From Neisseria sicca (lineage in GTDB: Bacteria; Pseudomonadota; Gammaproteobacteria; Burkholderiales; Neisseriaceae), in contig NZ_CP072524.1 in NCBI RefSeq assembly GCF_017753665.1, positions 372,001-436,000 on the forward strand: DNA of 64,000 nt. The letters run 5' to 3'. The notes beneath the pieces were generated by a model. That model was not told the DNA's origin, did not search any database, and saw nothing but the letters and a program-made list of their open reading frames with translations. The position numbers were made by a program, and so were the translations under genes. This document shows positions 51,553 to 60,723 of this stretch, piece after piece. How positions within the stretch are numbered: the stretch's first letter is position 1; every line of letters starts with the position of its first letter.

Positions 51553-51616
51553 AGGGTAGAATGAAGTGTCATTTCAAACGGCATGGATTCCGTTGAAACA
51601 CATGGAATTCTACCCT
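51553..51616 (+). promoter_or_regulatory. Large imperfect hairpin between gltA and sucA
   Basis: Outer stem AGGGTAGAAT / ATTCTACCCT (10 bp), inner stem GTGT..TTTCAA..CGG / CCG..TTGAAA..CAC, loop CATGGATT. It ends 32 bases before the sucA ATG and is followed by TTGTTTATATTTT. It contains no DUS. It could be a terminator, attenuator or RNA-processing site. Confidence 0.6.
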
Positions 51617-51648
51617 TTGTTTATATTTTAAAGAAAAGAGCTCGTGTC

Positions 51649-54477
51649 ATGATGGATGAAAAACTCAATTTTTCTTATCTGTTCGGTTCAAATGCTCCCT
51701 ACATCGAGGAGTTGTATGAGAATTTCTTGGAAAACCCAAGTTCTGTCGATGAGAAATGGAAGCAATATTTCACCGACTTAAGCAAGCAGCCCGGTGCGGC
51801 GGATGTTGATGTCGCCCATGCTCCGATTCGTGAATCCTTCGCTAATTTGGCAAAAACCAAATCGACAGCGGCGATTGCAGGCGGTATGGACGAAGCCATG
51901 ATGAAGAAACAGGTCGGTGTATTGCGGTTGATTTCTGCTTACCGTATTCAAGGTGTGGGTGCTGCTCAGCTTGACCCGCTCAAACGTATTCCGCCACGCA
52001 ATATTGAAGCCCTCGATCCCAAATTCCACGGACTGAATGATGCCGATATGGCGGTTCAGTTCAATATGGGCGAGGGCGATTTTTCCGGCCAAAGCAAATT
52101 GCCTCTGTCCCAAATCATCAGCAACCTAAAACAAACCTACTGCGGTCACTTGGCATTGGAATACATCTACATTCCCAATACCGAAGAACGCCGCTGGTTG
52201 CGCAATTATTTCGAGGATGTGCTGTCTACCCCGAGTTACAGTGCCGAACAGAAACGCCGCATCCTGAAAGAAATGACCGCTGCCGAGACTTTGGAGCGTT
52301 ACCTGCATACCAAATATGTCGGTCAGAAACGCTTCGGCGTTGAAGGCGGCGAGAGTGTGATTGCCGGTCTGAATTACCTGATTCAAAACGCAGGTAAAGA
52401 CGGTGTTGAAGAAGTCATCATCGGTATGGCACACCGAGGTCGTCTGAATGTCTTGGTCAACATCTTGGGCAAGAAACCGGGCGATTTGTTTGCCGAATTT
52501 GAAGGCCGCGCCGAAATCAAGCTGCCCAGCGGCGACGTAAAATACCACATGGGTTTCAGCTCCGACATCGCTACGCCGAACGGTCCGATGCACGTTTCTT
52601 TGGCGTTCAACCCGTCTCACTTGGAAATCGTCAATCCTGTCGTTGAAGGTTCTGCACGCGCCAAACAAAAACGTCTGGGCGAAAATGGCCGCGACAAAGT
52701 ATTGCCCGTATTGATTCACGGCGACTCTGCATTTGTCGGCTTGGGCGTAAACCAAGCGACGTTCAATCTGTCCAAAACGCGCGGCTATACCACCGGCGGT
52801 ACGGTCCATATCGTCATCAACAACCAAATCGGCTTCACCACCTCCGATACGCGCGATACCCGCTCGACCGTGCATTGTACCGACGTGGCAAAAATGGTTT
52901 CCGCTCCGGTCATCCATGTCAACGGCGACGATCCAGAACGCGTTTGCTTCGCCATCCAAGCCGCTTTGGACTACCGTAAGAAATTCAACAAAGACATCGT
53001 GATCGATGTCGTCTGCTACCGCAAATGGGGCCACAACGAGGGCGATGATCCGACCCTGACCCAGCCGATGATGTACAAAAAAGTATCGCAACACCCCGGT
53101 GCGCGTGCTTTGTACACCGAGCAACTGATTGCAGAAGGCGTGGTGACGCAGGCAGAAGCCGACGGCTATATCCAAGCCTACCGCGATGCTTTGGATAAAG
53201 GCGAACATGTCGAACAAACGACGTTGAGCAATTTCCAACGCACGCAAATCGACTGGAGCAAATACCAAGGCAAAGACTGGCGTGAAGATGTGGAAACCGG
53301 CCTGCCCGCTGCTGACATCGAGCGTCTTGCCGAGAAATTTACCGCAGTCCCCGAAGGCTTTGCACTGCATCCGACTGCCAAACGCGTGCTCGAAGCGCGC
53401 AAAGGCATGGCTGCGGGCAGTCAGCCGATTGACTGGGGTATGGCGGAAACCCTCGCATACGCCAACTTGGTCACCAAAGGCCACGGCGTGCGCATTTCCG
53501 GCGAAGACTCCGGACGCGGTACATTCTCACACCGTCATGCCGTATTGCACGACCAAAAACGCGAAAAATGGGATGACGGCACTTATGTACCGCTGCGCAA
53601 TATGGGCGAAGGCGCAGGCGAATTCCTCGTCATTGACTCCATCTTGAATGAAGAAGCGGTCATGGCGTTCGAATACGGTTTTGCCTGCTCCGCGCCCGAC
53701 AAACTGACCATTTGGGAAGCGCAGTTCGGCGACTTTGCCAACGGCGCGCAAGTGACCATCGACCAATTCCTGTCGTCCGGCGAAACCAAATGGGGCCGTC
53801 TCTGCGGTCTGACCACCATCCTGCCGCACGGCTACGACGGTCAGGGTCCGGAACACTCATCCGGCCGCGTAGAACGTTGGTTGCAACTGTGCTCCGAACA
53901 CAATATGCAAATCATCATGCCGTCTGAAGCGTCGCAAATGTTCCACCTGCTGCAACGCCAAGTCTTGGGTTCGTACCGCAAACCGCTGGTGATTTTCATG
54001 TCCAAACGCCTGTTGCGCTTCAAAGGTGCGATGAGTCCGCTGGAAAACTTTACCGAAGGTTCGCGCTTCCGCCCCGTTATCGGCGATACCGCCGAGCGTG
54101 GCAACAATGAAAGCGTGAAACGCGTGATTCTTTGCGCCGGACAGGTTTACTACGATTTGGAAGCAGGTCGCGCCGAGCGCAAACTGGAAAACGATGTCGC
54201 CATCGTCCGCGTTGAGCAGCTTTATCCGTTCCCATACGACGAGGTGCGTGCAGAGTTGGCGAAATATCCGAACGCGAAATCCGTAGTTTGGGCGCAAGAA
54301 GAGCCGAAAAACCAAGGCGCGTTCTACCAAATCCGCCACCGCTTGGAAGACGTTATCGGCGAAAGCCAAAAACTGTCTTACGCCGGTCGTCCGAGCAGCG
54401 CATCGCCAGCCGTCGGCTATATGAGCAAACACGTCGCCCAGCTGAAACAACTGGTTGAAGACGCAATGACGCTGTAA
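51649..54477 (+). CDS. sucA: 2-oxoglutarate dehydrogenase E1 component
   Basis: Thiamine-diphosphate decarboxylase of the 2-oxoglutarate dehydrogenase complex, 942 aa. The N-terminal segment with NAPYIEELYENFLENPSSVD is typical; the ThDP domain has GMAHRGRLNVLVN (about 270) and RKWGHNEGDDP (about 450); the transketolase-like C-terminal half has LPHGYDGQGPEHSSGRVERWLQLC. ATG 51649 was chosen for the conserved MMDEKLNFSYLFG; a start 22 codons earlier would fall inside the hairpin. Confidence 0.97.
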   Translation: MMDEKLNFSYLFGSNAPYIEELYENFLENPSSVDEKWKQYFTDLSKQPGAADVDVAHAPIRESFANLAKTKSTAAIAGGMDEAMMKKQVGVLRLISAYRIQGVGAAQLDPLKRIPPRNIEALDPKFHGLNDADMAVQFNMGEGDFSGQSKLPLSQIISNLKQTYCGHLALEYIYIPNTEERRWLRNYFEDVLSTPSYSAEQKRRILKEMTAAETLERYLHTKYVGQKRFGVEGGESVIAGLNYLIQNAGKDGVEEVIIGMAHRGRLNVLVNILGKKPGDLFAEFEGRAEIKLPSGDVKYHMGFSSDIATPNGPMHVSLAFNPSHLEIVNPVVEGSARAKQKRLGENGRDKVLPVLIHGDSAFVGLGVNQATFNLSKTRGYTTGGTVHIVINNQIGFTTSDTRDTRSTVHCTDVAKMVSAPVIHVNGDDPERVCFAIQAALDYRKKFNKDIVIDVVCYRKWGHNEGDDPTLTQPMMYKKVSQHPGARALYTEQLIAEGVVTQAEADGYIQAYRDALDKGEHVEQTTLSNFQRTQIDWSKYQGKDWREDVETGLPAADIERLAEKFTAVPEGFALHPTAKRVLEARKGMAAGSQPIDWGMAETLAYANLVTKGHGVRISGEDSGRGTFSHRHAVLHDQKREKWDDGTYVPLRNMGEGAGEFLVIDSILNEEAVMAFEYGFACSAPDKLTIWEAQFGDFANGAQVTIDQFLSSGETKWGRLCGLTTILPHGYDGQGPEHSSGRVERWLQLCSEHNMQIIMPSEASQMFHLLQRQVLGSYRKPLVIFMSKRLLRFKGAMSPLENFTEGSRFRPVIGDTAERGNNESVKRVILCAGQVYYDLEAGRAERKLENDVAIVRVEQLYPFPYDEVRAELAKYPNAKSVVWAQEEPKNQGAFYQIRHRLEDVIGESQKLSYAGRPSSASPAVGYMSKHVAQLKQLVEDAMTL

Positions 54478-54589
54478 CGCAATACGGTGCGGCGTTCCGA
54501 ATGAAACACTTCAGACGGAACGCCCGCCAAACAAAAGAGATAACACACAACAGGTCGTCTGAAAACCAACGACCATCCGGAGACACAAA

Positions 54590-55765
54590 ATGATTATTGA
54601 TGTAAAAGTACCCATGCTGTCCGAAAGCGTATCCGAAGGCACGCTCTTGGAATGGAAGAAAAAAGTCGGCGAAGCCGTAGCGCGCGACGAAATCCTGATT
54701 GACATCGAAACCGACAAAGTGGTTTTGGAAGTACCTTCCCCACAAGCCGGCGTATTGGTTGAAATCATCGCCCAAAACGGCGAAACCGTTGCCGCCGAAC
54801 AAGTATTGGCACGCATCGACACCGCTGCTACCGCTTCTGCTGAAGCCCCAGCCACCGCTCCTGCGCCTGAAGCCGCTCCCGCCGCTGCGCAAACCAATGC
54901 CGCCATGCCTGCCGCCGCCAAACTGGCAGCCGAAACCGGCGTGGATGTGAATGCGCTGCAAGGTTCCGGCCGCGACGGTCGCGTCTTGAAAGAAGACGTA
55001 CAAAACGCCGCCGCCAAACCTGCTGCTGCACCCGCTGCTGCTCCTGCACCTGTTCCGGCGGGCGTACGTCCGGAACAACGCGTTCCGATGAGTCGCCTGC
55101 GCGCCCGTGTTGCCGAACGTCTCTTAGCTTCGCAACAGGAAAACGCGATTCTGACTACGTTCAACGAAGTCAACATGAAACCCATCATGGACTTGCGTGC
55201 GAAATACAAAGAAAAATTCGAGAAAGAACACGGTACCAAACTCGGCTTCATGTCTTTCTTCGTCAAAGCAGCCGTTGCCGCGCTGAAAAAATATCCGGTG
55301 GTCAATGCCTCCGTTGACGGCAGCGACATCGTTTATCACGGTTACTTCGACATCGGTATCGCTATCGGCAGCCCGCGCGGTCTGGTCGTACCGATTCTGC
55401 GAGATGCCGACCAAATGAGCATTGCCGACATCGAGCAAGCCATCGTCGATTACGCCAAAAAAGCCAAAGACGGTAAAATCGCGCTGGAAGATTTGACCGG
55501 CGGTACGTTCAGCATCACCAACGGCGGTACGTTCGGCTCCATGATGTCCACCCCGATTATCAACCCGCCGCAATCTGCCATTTTGGGTATGCACGCGACC
55601 AAAGAGCGCGCAGTCGTAGAAAACGGTCAAGTCGTCGTCCGTCCGATGATGTATTTGGCACTCTCTTACGACCACCGCATCATCGACGGCCGCGAAGCCG
55701 TGCTGACTTTGGTTGCCATCAAAGACGCGCTGGAAGACCCGGCACGCCTGTTGTTGGATCTGTAA
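54590..55765 (+). CDS. sucB: Dihydrolipoyl succinyltransferase (E2 of 2-oxoglutarate dehydrogenase)
   Basis: 391 aa. One lipoyl domain (1-76; lipoyl Lys in DIETDKVVLEVPSP, about 43), an Ala/Pro-rich linker, a peripheral subunit-binding domain (about 103-138; AAKLAAETGVDVNALQGSGRDG), a second Ala/Pro linker, and the catalytic domain (about 165-391) with YDHRIIDGREAV at the active site. GGAG precedes the ATG. A single DUS lies between sucA and sucB. Confidence 0.97.
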   Translation: MIIDVKVPMLSESVSEGTLLEWKKKVGEAVARDEILIDIETDKVVLEVPSPQAGVLVEIIAQNGETVAAEQVLARIDTAATASAEAPATAPAPEAAPAAAQTNAAMPAAAKLAAETGVDVNALQGSGRDGRVLKEDVQNAAAKPAAAPAAAPAPVPAGVRPEQRVPMSRLRARVAERLLASQQENAILTTFNEVNMKPIMDLRAKYKEKFEKEHGTKLGFMSFFVKAAVAALKKYPVVNASVDGSDIVYHGYFDIGIAIGSPRGLVVPILRDADQMSIADIEQAIVDYAKKAKDGKIALEDLTGGTFSITNGGTFGSMMSTPIINPPQSAILGMHATKERAVVENGQVVVRPMMYLALSYDHRIIDGREAVLTLVAIKDALEDPARLLLDL

Positions 55766-55828
55766 ACGCGGTCAAAGGGATATAAAGCGGATAAAAACAA
55801 AGCAGTTTGAAATCGGACTGCTTACCGG

Positions 55829-55868
55829 TTTTCAGACGACCTTAAAACGAAAAAAGGTCGTCTGAAAA
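55829..55868 (+). terminator. Inverted DUS pair after sucB
   Basis: TTTTCAGACGACCTT / AAGGTCGTCTGAAAA arms; sits between sucB and the small lipoprotein gene and may partly separate lpd expression from sucAB. Confidence 0.65.
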
Positions 55869-55959
55869 CAGCGGGATGTTTGAAATCTAAGGGAGAAAGT
55901 TTGTTGCTGCCATTTGCCGTGCAGAAGCAAACGGTATGAAAACCCATAGGAGTATATCC

Positions 55960-56229
55960 ATGAAACCCATCTCCTTGTTTCCGCTTTTGGCTGTCGTTTC
56001 CCTGCTTGGCGCGTGTGCCGCATTCGAAGGCAAGGAATATTCCGTCAACGCTTATGATGCGCGCGGCAGAATGTTGAACAAGCGTTTTGAAATGGACAGC
56101 AACAAAGCAGGCATTCCCGTCGCCCGCAGCGTTTTGTGCAAACGTTATCCGCACGCTACCGTCCGCGTTTACAACAATTTTACCGGACAGGAAGTCAGGG
56201 AATACAGTCCGCATTCCTGCCGCCGCTGA
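55960..56229 (+). CDS. Small predicted lipoprotein
   Basis: 89 aa. Signal MKPISLFPLLAVVSLLGAC with lipobox LGAC (Cys19). The mature ~70 residues contain two more cysteines (VLCKRYPHATV and PHSCRR at the end) and a VRVYNNFTGQEVREY beta-like stretch. I do not recognise the family. ATG 55960 follows GGAG at eight bases. It sits between sucB and lpd in the same direction. Confidence 0.75.
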   Translation: MKPISLFPLLAVVSLLGACAAFEGKEYSVNAYDARGRMLNKRFEMDSNKAGIPVARSVLCKRYPHATVRVYNNFTGQEVREYSPHSCRR

Positions 56230-56424
56230 TGCGTCCGAACCAATCGGGCTGAAATTTGAATAGGTCGTGCCTGCGAGCAGGCTTCGCACTCTGAAAAAGG
56301 CAGAATAAGTTTTAATTTTGTTGAAGCCGCGTTTTCAGACGACCTCTCATGCAAAATATAGTGGATAAACTTTTGCTGAAGGTTTTCCTGCGGCAAAAAT
56401 ATCAAACAACAAAGGATTTTTCAC

Positions 56425-57858
56425 ATGTCTCAATACGATGTAGTAGTCATCGGCGCAGGTCCCGGCGGATACGTTGCCGCCATCCGCGCCGCCCAACTGG
56501 GTTTTAAAACCGCCTGTGTCGATGCAGGCGTCAACAAAGCAGGCGATGCGCCCGCGCTGGGCGGTACCTGCCTGAACGTCGGCTGCATTCCTTCCAAAGC
56601 CCTGTTGCAATCCAGCGAACATTTCCATGCTGCGCAGCATGATTTTGCCGAACACGGCATCAGCGTCGGCGACATCAAATTTGACGCGGCGAAAATGATT
56701 GCGCGCAAAGACGCTATCGTAACCAAGCTTACCGGCGGCGTGAAATTCCTGTTCCAAAAAAACAAAGTAACCAGCCTGTTCGGTACGGCTTCATTTGCCG
56801 GCAAAAACGGCGATGCCTACCAAATCGAAGTCGATAACAAAGGCGAAAAAACCGTTATCGAAGCCAAACACGTCATCGTAGCGACCGGCTCCGTGCCGCG
56901 TCCGCTGCCGCAGGTTGCCATCGACAATGTAAATGTATTGGACAACGAAGGTGCATTGAACCTGACCGAAGTGCCTGCCAAACTGGGCGTTATCGGTTCA
57001 GGCGTGATCGGTTTGGAAATGGGTTCTGTATGGAACCGCGTCGGTTCGCAAGTTACCATCCTCGAAGCCATGCCGACTTTCCTTGCCGCCGCCGACCAGC
57101 AAATCGCCAAAGAAGCCTTCAAATATTTCACCAAAGAGCAGGGCTTGAACATCGAACTGGGTGTGAAAATCGGTGACATCAAATCTGAAGGCAAAGGCGT
57201 TTCCGTTGCCTACCAAACCGCCGCAGGCGAAGCCAAAACAGAAGTATTCGACAAACTCATCGTCGCCATCGGTCGTATTCCGAACACCAAAGGTCTGAAT
57301 GCCGAAGCCGTCGGCTTGGAAAAAGACGAGCGCGGCTTTATTAAAGTGGATGGCGAATGCCGCACCAACCTGCCTAATGTCTGGGCAATCGGCGACGTGG
57401 TTCGCGGCCCGATGCTGGCGCACAAAGCCAGCGACGAAGGCGTAGCGGTTGCCGAGCGCATCGCCGGTCAGAAACCGCATATCGACTTCAATAATGTACC
57501 GTTCGTGATTTACACCGACCCCGAAATCGCTTGGGTCGGCAAAACCGAAGAACAGCTCAAAGCCGAAGGTGTGGAATACAAAAAAGGTACTTCCGGCTTC
57601 GGTGCGAATGGTCGCGCGTTGGCGATGGGTAAAGCCAAAGGTACAGTCAAAGTGTTGGCAGATGCCAAAACCGACCGCATCTTGGGCGTACACATGATCG
57701 GCCCGGTTGTCAGCGAATTGGTCACTGAAGGCGTAACTGCGCTTGAATTCTTTGCCAGCAGCGAAGACATCGCCCGCATCATCCATGCCCACCCGACCTT
57801 GTCCGAAGTGGTTCACGAAGCTGCGCTGGCCGCCGATAAACGCGCTTTGCACGGCTAG
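56425..57858 (+). CDS. lpd: Dihydrolipoyl dehydrogenase (E3)
   Basis: FAD disulfide oxidoreductase that reoxidises the lipoyl groups of 2-ketoacid dehydrogenases. It is 477 aa with GAGPGGYVAAIRAAQLG (about 10-26), redox-active cysteines in LGGTCLNVGCIPSKALL (about 47-63), NAD-binding GVIGSGVIGLEMGSVW (about 188-203), AIGDVVRGPMLAHKA and the catalytic His in IHAHPTLSEVVHEA. AAAGGA precedes the ATG. Its place after sucAB suggests it serves the 2-oxoglutarate complex. Confidence 0.97.
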   Translation: MSQYDVVVIGAGPGGYVAAIRAAQLGFKTACVDAGVNKAGDAPALGGTCLNVGCIPSKALLQSSEHFHAAQHDFAEHGISVGDIKFDAAKMIARKDAIVTKLTGGVKFLFQKNKVTSLFGTASFAGKNGDAYQIEVDNKGEKTVIEAKHVIVATGSVPRPLPQVAIDNVNVLDNEGALNLTEVPAKLGVIGSGVIGLEMGSVWNRVGSQVTILEAMPTFLAAADQQIAKEAFKYFTKEQGLNIELGVKIGDIKSEGKGVSVAYQTAAGEAKTEVFDKLIVAIGRIPNTKGLNAEAVGLEKDERGFIKVDGECRTNLPNVWAIGDVVRGPMLAHKASDEGVAVAERIAGQKPHIDFNNVPFVIYTDPEIAWVGKTEEQLKAEGVEYKKGTSGFGANGRALAMGKAKGTVKVLADAKTDRILGVHMIGPVVSELVTEGVTALEFFASSEDIARIIHAHPTLSEVVHEAALAADKRALHG

Positions 57859-57876
57859 TCAGGACAAGTAAAGCAT

Positions 57877-57911
57877 AAAAGGTCGTCTGAAATTTTTTCA
57901 GACGACCTTTT
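57877..57911 (+). terminator. Inverted DUS pair after lpd
   Basis: AAAAGGTCGTCTGAAA / TTTCAGACGACCTTTTC arms with a 4-base loop. Confidence 0.85.
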
Positions 57912-58057
57912 CGGAAAGATGAATGTTCGCAAGTGATGTTCTGATGGGTATAGAGAGAAAGTAGGGCATATCAGTTGCCGCCGTTCTCGTATCAGAATGA
58001 CGATTTAAGCTGAATCTACTATATAATCGGCGATACATTCACAGACAGCATTTAATT

Positions 58058-58345
58058 ATGAATAAAGAAGTAATCGGTATCCTGTTTATACCGATGGGCA
58101 TCCTCAGCATGTGTATGGCCGCGTTGTGGCAGATGTATGTGATGATGACCGAAACTTATACGCTCAACCGTTTCAAAGACAAAGAATTGGTTTGGCGCGT
58201 GGCATTGTTGTTTATCAGTTTCAGCCTTGCCGTTTACCTGCTCTGCCCGAATTCGCGTAAAAAAGGCATCGTCTTTTTTATCCTCGGGGGCGGCGGCGCA
58301 ATCATGTATCTGCTTGCGCGGATGTGGTTGCCGTTCAGCAAGTGA
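58058..58345 (+). CDS. Small three-helix membrane protein of unknown function
   Basis: 95 aa. Hydrophobic helices at about 5-28, 46-64 and 70-90, with a positively charged loop (PNSRKKG). No family recognised. No strong Shine-Dalgarno precedes the ATG; TATAAT at 58022-58027 may be a -10 for a promoter of its own. It lies between lpd and sucC in the same direction. Confidence 0.7.
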   Translation: MNKEVIGILFIPMGILSMCMAALWQMYVMMTETYTLNRFKDKELVWRVALLFISFSLAVYLLCPNSRKKGIVFFILGGGGAIMYLLARMWLPFSK

Positions 58346-58443
58346 AACGATGATTTTCCGACCGCCGAAAGGTCGTCTGAAACGCACGGGGTTGCCATTC
58401 AGAGGCAGTCTCAGGGCATTCCACTAATCTAAAGGAGAAATCC

Positions 58444-59610
58444 ATGAATCTACACGAGTATCAGGCTAAAGAACTGCTGGCAGGCTACGGCTTGCCCGTG
58501 CAAGGCGGTATTTTGGCGCACAACGGCGAAGAAGCTGCAGCCGCTTACGACAAACTGGGCGGCAAATTTGCCGTCGTCAAAGCCCAAGTCCACGCAGGCG
58601 GCCGTGGTAAAGCGGGCGGCGTAAAAGTCGTTAAAAGCCGCGAAGAAGCTAAAGAAGTGGCTGAAAGCCTGATTGGCACCAACTTGGTAACTTACCAAAC
58701 CGATGCCAACGGCCAACCTGTCAACAGCGTTTTGGTTTGCGAAGACATGTATCCTGTGCAAACTGAGCTGTATTTGGGCGCGGTGGTTGACCGTTCTACC
58801 CGTCGCATCACATTCATGGCTTCGACCGAAGGCGGTGTGGAAATCGAAAAAGTTGCCGCCGAAACCCCTGAAAAAATCTTCAAAGTAACCGTTGATCCGT
58901 TGGTCGGCCTGCAACCCTGCCAAGCGCGTGAAGTTGCGTTCCAACTGGGCTTGAAAGACAAACAAATCAACGAATTCGTCAAACTGATGACCGGCGCGTA
59001 CAAAGCGTTTGTCGAAAACGACTTCGCCCTGTTTGAAGTAAACCCATTGGCAGTCCGCGAAAACGGCGCGCTGGCCTGCGTGGACGGCAAAATCGGTATC
59101 GACAGCAACGCGCTCTACCGCCTGCCGAAAATCGCCGAATTGCGCGACAAATCTCAAGAAAACGAACGCGAGCTGAAAGCCTCCGAATTCGACCTGAACT
59201 ACGTTGCGCTGGAAGGCAACATCGGCTGTATGGTGAATGGCGCAGGTTTGGCGATGGCAACCATGGACATCATCAAACTCAAAGGCGGCCAACCTGCCAA
59301 CTTCCTCGACGTAGGCGGCGGCGCGACTAAAGAGCGCGTGGTTGAAGCGTTCAAACTGATTCTCGAAGACAAATCCGTCAAAGGCGTATTGATCAACATC
59401 TTCGGCGGTATCGTCCGTTGCGACATGATTGCGGAAGCCATTGTGGCAGCCGTTAAAGAAATCAACGTTGACGTGCCTGTCGTTGTCCGTTTGGAAGGCA
59501 ACAACGCCGAACTCGGCGCGAAAATCCTGAACGAATCAGGTCTGAAACTGACTTCCGCCGACGGCCTGAATGACGCAGCCGAAAAAATTGTCGCAGCCGT
59601 AAACGCCTAA
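58444..59610 (+). CDS. sucC: Succinyl-CoA synthetase beta subunit
   Basis: ATP-grasp subunit that binds nucleotide and succinate, 388 aa. MNLHEYQAKELLAGYGLPV is the standard start; AQVHAGGRGKAGGVK (about 43-57) is the nucleotide loop; FEVNPLAV and the C-terminal LDVGGGATKERVVEAFKLIL and INIFGGIVRCDMIAEAIV are signature blocks. AAAGGAGAAATCC precedes the ATG. sucD begins 10 bases after its stop. Confidence 0.98.
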   Translation: MNLHEYQAKELLAGYGLPVQGGILAHNGEEAAAAYDKLGGKFAVVKAQVHAGGRGKAGGVKVVKSREEAKEVAESLIGTNLVTYQTDANGQPVNSVLVCEDMYPVQTELYLGAVVDRSTRRITFMASTEGGVEIEKVAAETPEKIFKVTVDPLVGLQPCQAREVAFQLGLKDKQINEFVKLMTGAYKAFVENDFALFEVNPLAVRENGALACVDGKIGIDSNALYRLPKIAELRDKSQENERELKASEFDLNYVALEGNIGCMVNGAGLAMATMDIIKLKGGQPANFLDVGGGATKERVVEAFKLILEDKSVKGVLINIFGGIVRCDMIAEAIVAAVKEINVDVPVVVRLEGNNAELGAKILNESGLKLTSADGLNDAAEKIVAAVNA

Positions 59611-59620
59611 GGAGAAAAGA

Positions 59621-60511
59621 ATGAGCGTATTGATTAATAAAGACACCAAAGTATTGGTTCAAGGTTTCACCGGTAAAAACGGTACTTTCCACTCCGAACA
59701 AGCTCTGGCTTACGGCACTAAAGTCGTCGGCGGCGTTACCCCGGGCAAAGGCGGCCAAACCCACCTGAACCTGCCCGTGTTCAACACCATGAAAGAAGCC
59801 GTTAAAGAAACCGGCGCGGACGCATCCGTGATTTACGTTCCGGCTCCGTTTGTGTTGGATTCTATCGTTGAAGCCGTTGATTCCGGCGTAGGCTTGGTGG
59901 TTGTGATTACCGAAGGCGTGCCGACTCTGGACATGCTCAAAGCCAAACGCTATTTGGAAACCAACGGCAACGGCACACGTTTGGTCGGCCCTAACTGCCC
60001 GGGCGTGATTACTCCGGGCGAGTGCAAAATCGGCATTATGCCGGGCCATATCCACCAACCTGGCCGTATCGGCATCATTTCCCGTTCCGGTACATTGACT
60101 TACGAAGCCGTGGCACAAACTACCAAACTGGGCTTGGGTCAATCAACCTGTATCGGTATCGGCGGCGACCCGATTCCGGGTATGAACCAAATCGACGCGC
60201 TGAAACTCTTCCAAGAAGACCCAGATACCGACGCCATCATCATGATCGGTGAAATCGGCGGTACTGCGGAAGAAGAAGCAGCCGAATACATCCAATCCAA
60301 CGTAACCAAACCTGTTGTAGGTTACATCGCAGGTGTTACCGCTCCTAAAGGCAAACGCATGGGCCACGCCGGTGCGATTATCTCCGGCGGCAAGGGTACT
60401 GCGGAAGAAAAATTTGCCGCTTTCGAAAAAGCCGGCATCGCCTACACCCGCAGCCCTGCCGAATTGGGCAGCACCATGCTGGAAGTGTTGAAAGCAAAAG
60501 GCTTGGCGTAA
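59621..60511 (+). CDS. sucD: Succinyl-CoA synthetase alpha subunit
   Basis: CoA-binding subunit carrying the phosphohistidine, 296 aa. CoA site GFTGKNGTFHSEQALAYG (about 15-32), NCPGVITPGECKIGIMPG, and the active-site His in KRMGHAGAIISGGKGTAEEK (about 246). AAGGAG precedes the ATG. It ends the TCA-cycle block; an inverted DUS pair follows. Confidence 0.98.
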   Translation: MSVLINKDTKVLVQGFTGKNGTFHSEQALAYGTKVVGGVTPGKGGQTHLNLPVFNTMKEAVKETGADASVIYVPAPFVLDSIVEAVDSGVGLVVVITEGVPTLDMLKAKRYLETNGNGTRLVGPNCPGVITPGECKIGIMPGHIHQPGRIGIISRSGTLTYEAVAQTTKLGLGQSTCIGIGGDPIPGMNQIDALKLFQEDPDTDAIIMIGEIGGTAEEEAAEYIQSNVTKPVVGYIAGVTAPKGKRMGHAGAIISGGKGTAEEKFAAFEKAGIAYTRSPAELGSTMLEVLKAKGLA

Positions 60512-60540
60512 TAACGCTTAGTCGTTTTGACTGAAAAACC

Positions 60541-60587
60541 GAAAGGTCGTCTGAAAACTTGGAAACAGGTTTTCAGACGACCTTTTT
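60541..60587 (+). terminator. Inverted DUS pair after sucD
   Basis: GAAAGGTCGTCTGAAAAC / GTTTTCAGACGACCTTTTT arms, ending in five T. Confidence 0.88.
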
Positions 60588-60639
60588 ATCTCTAGCGTTA
60601 ATCTTTACATGTTTTCAAACCAACTTTAGCCGAATTGAC

Positions 60640-60667
60640 TTGAGAAGAAGTGTAAAGGGGTTATAAT
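60640..60667 (+). promoter_or_regulatory. Sigma-70 promoter of the yqjD-like operon
   Basis: TTGAGA (60640-60645), a 16-base spacer and TATAAT (60662-60667), 56 bases before the first start codon. Confidence 0.65.
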
Positions 60668-60723
60668 CAGTTAACAGATGAATAATCTGTTATTTCACCC
60701 ATATGGACATCAAGGAGAAGGTA

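Noticed and set aside
52126..53484. 452-codon minus-strand frame opposite sucA
   Set aside because: Shadow of sucA; sucA is complete and conserved.
56355..56370. ATATAGTGGATAAAC, resembling one end of a Correia element upstream of lpd
   Set aside because: Only one imperfect terminus is present, with no second end or core within 200 bases; too short to call.
56998..57852. 284-codon minus-strand frame opposite lpd
   Set aside because: Shadow of lpd, with the Phe/His-rich composition of an antisense frame.
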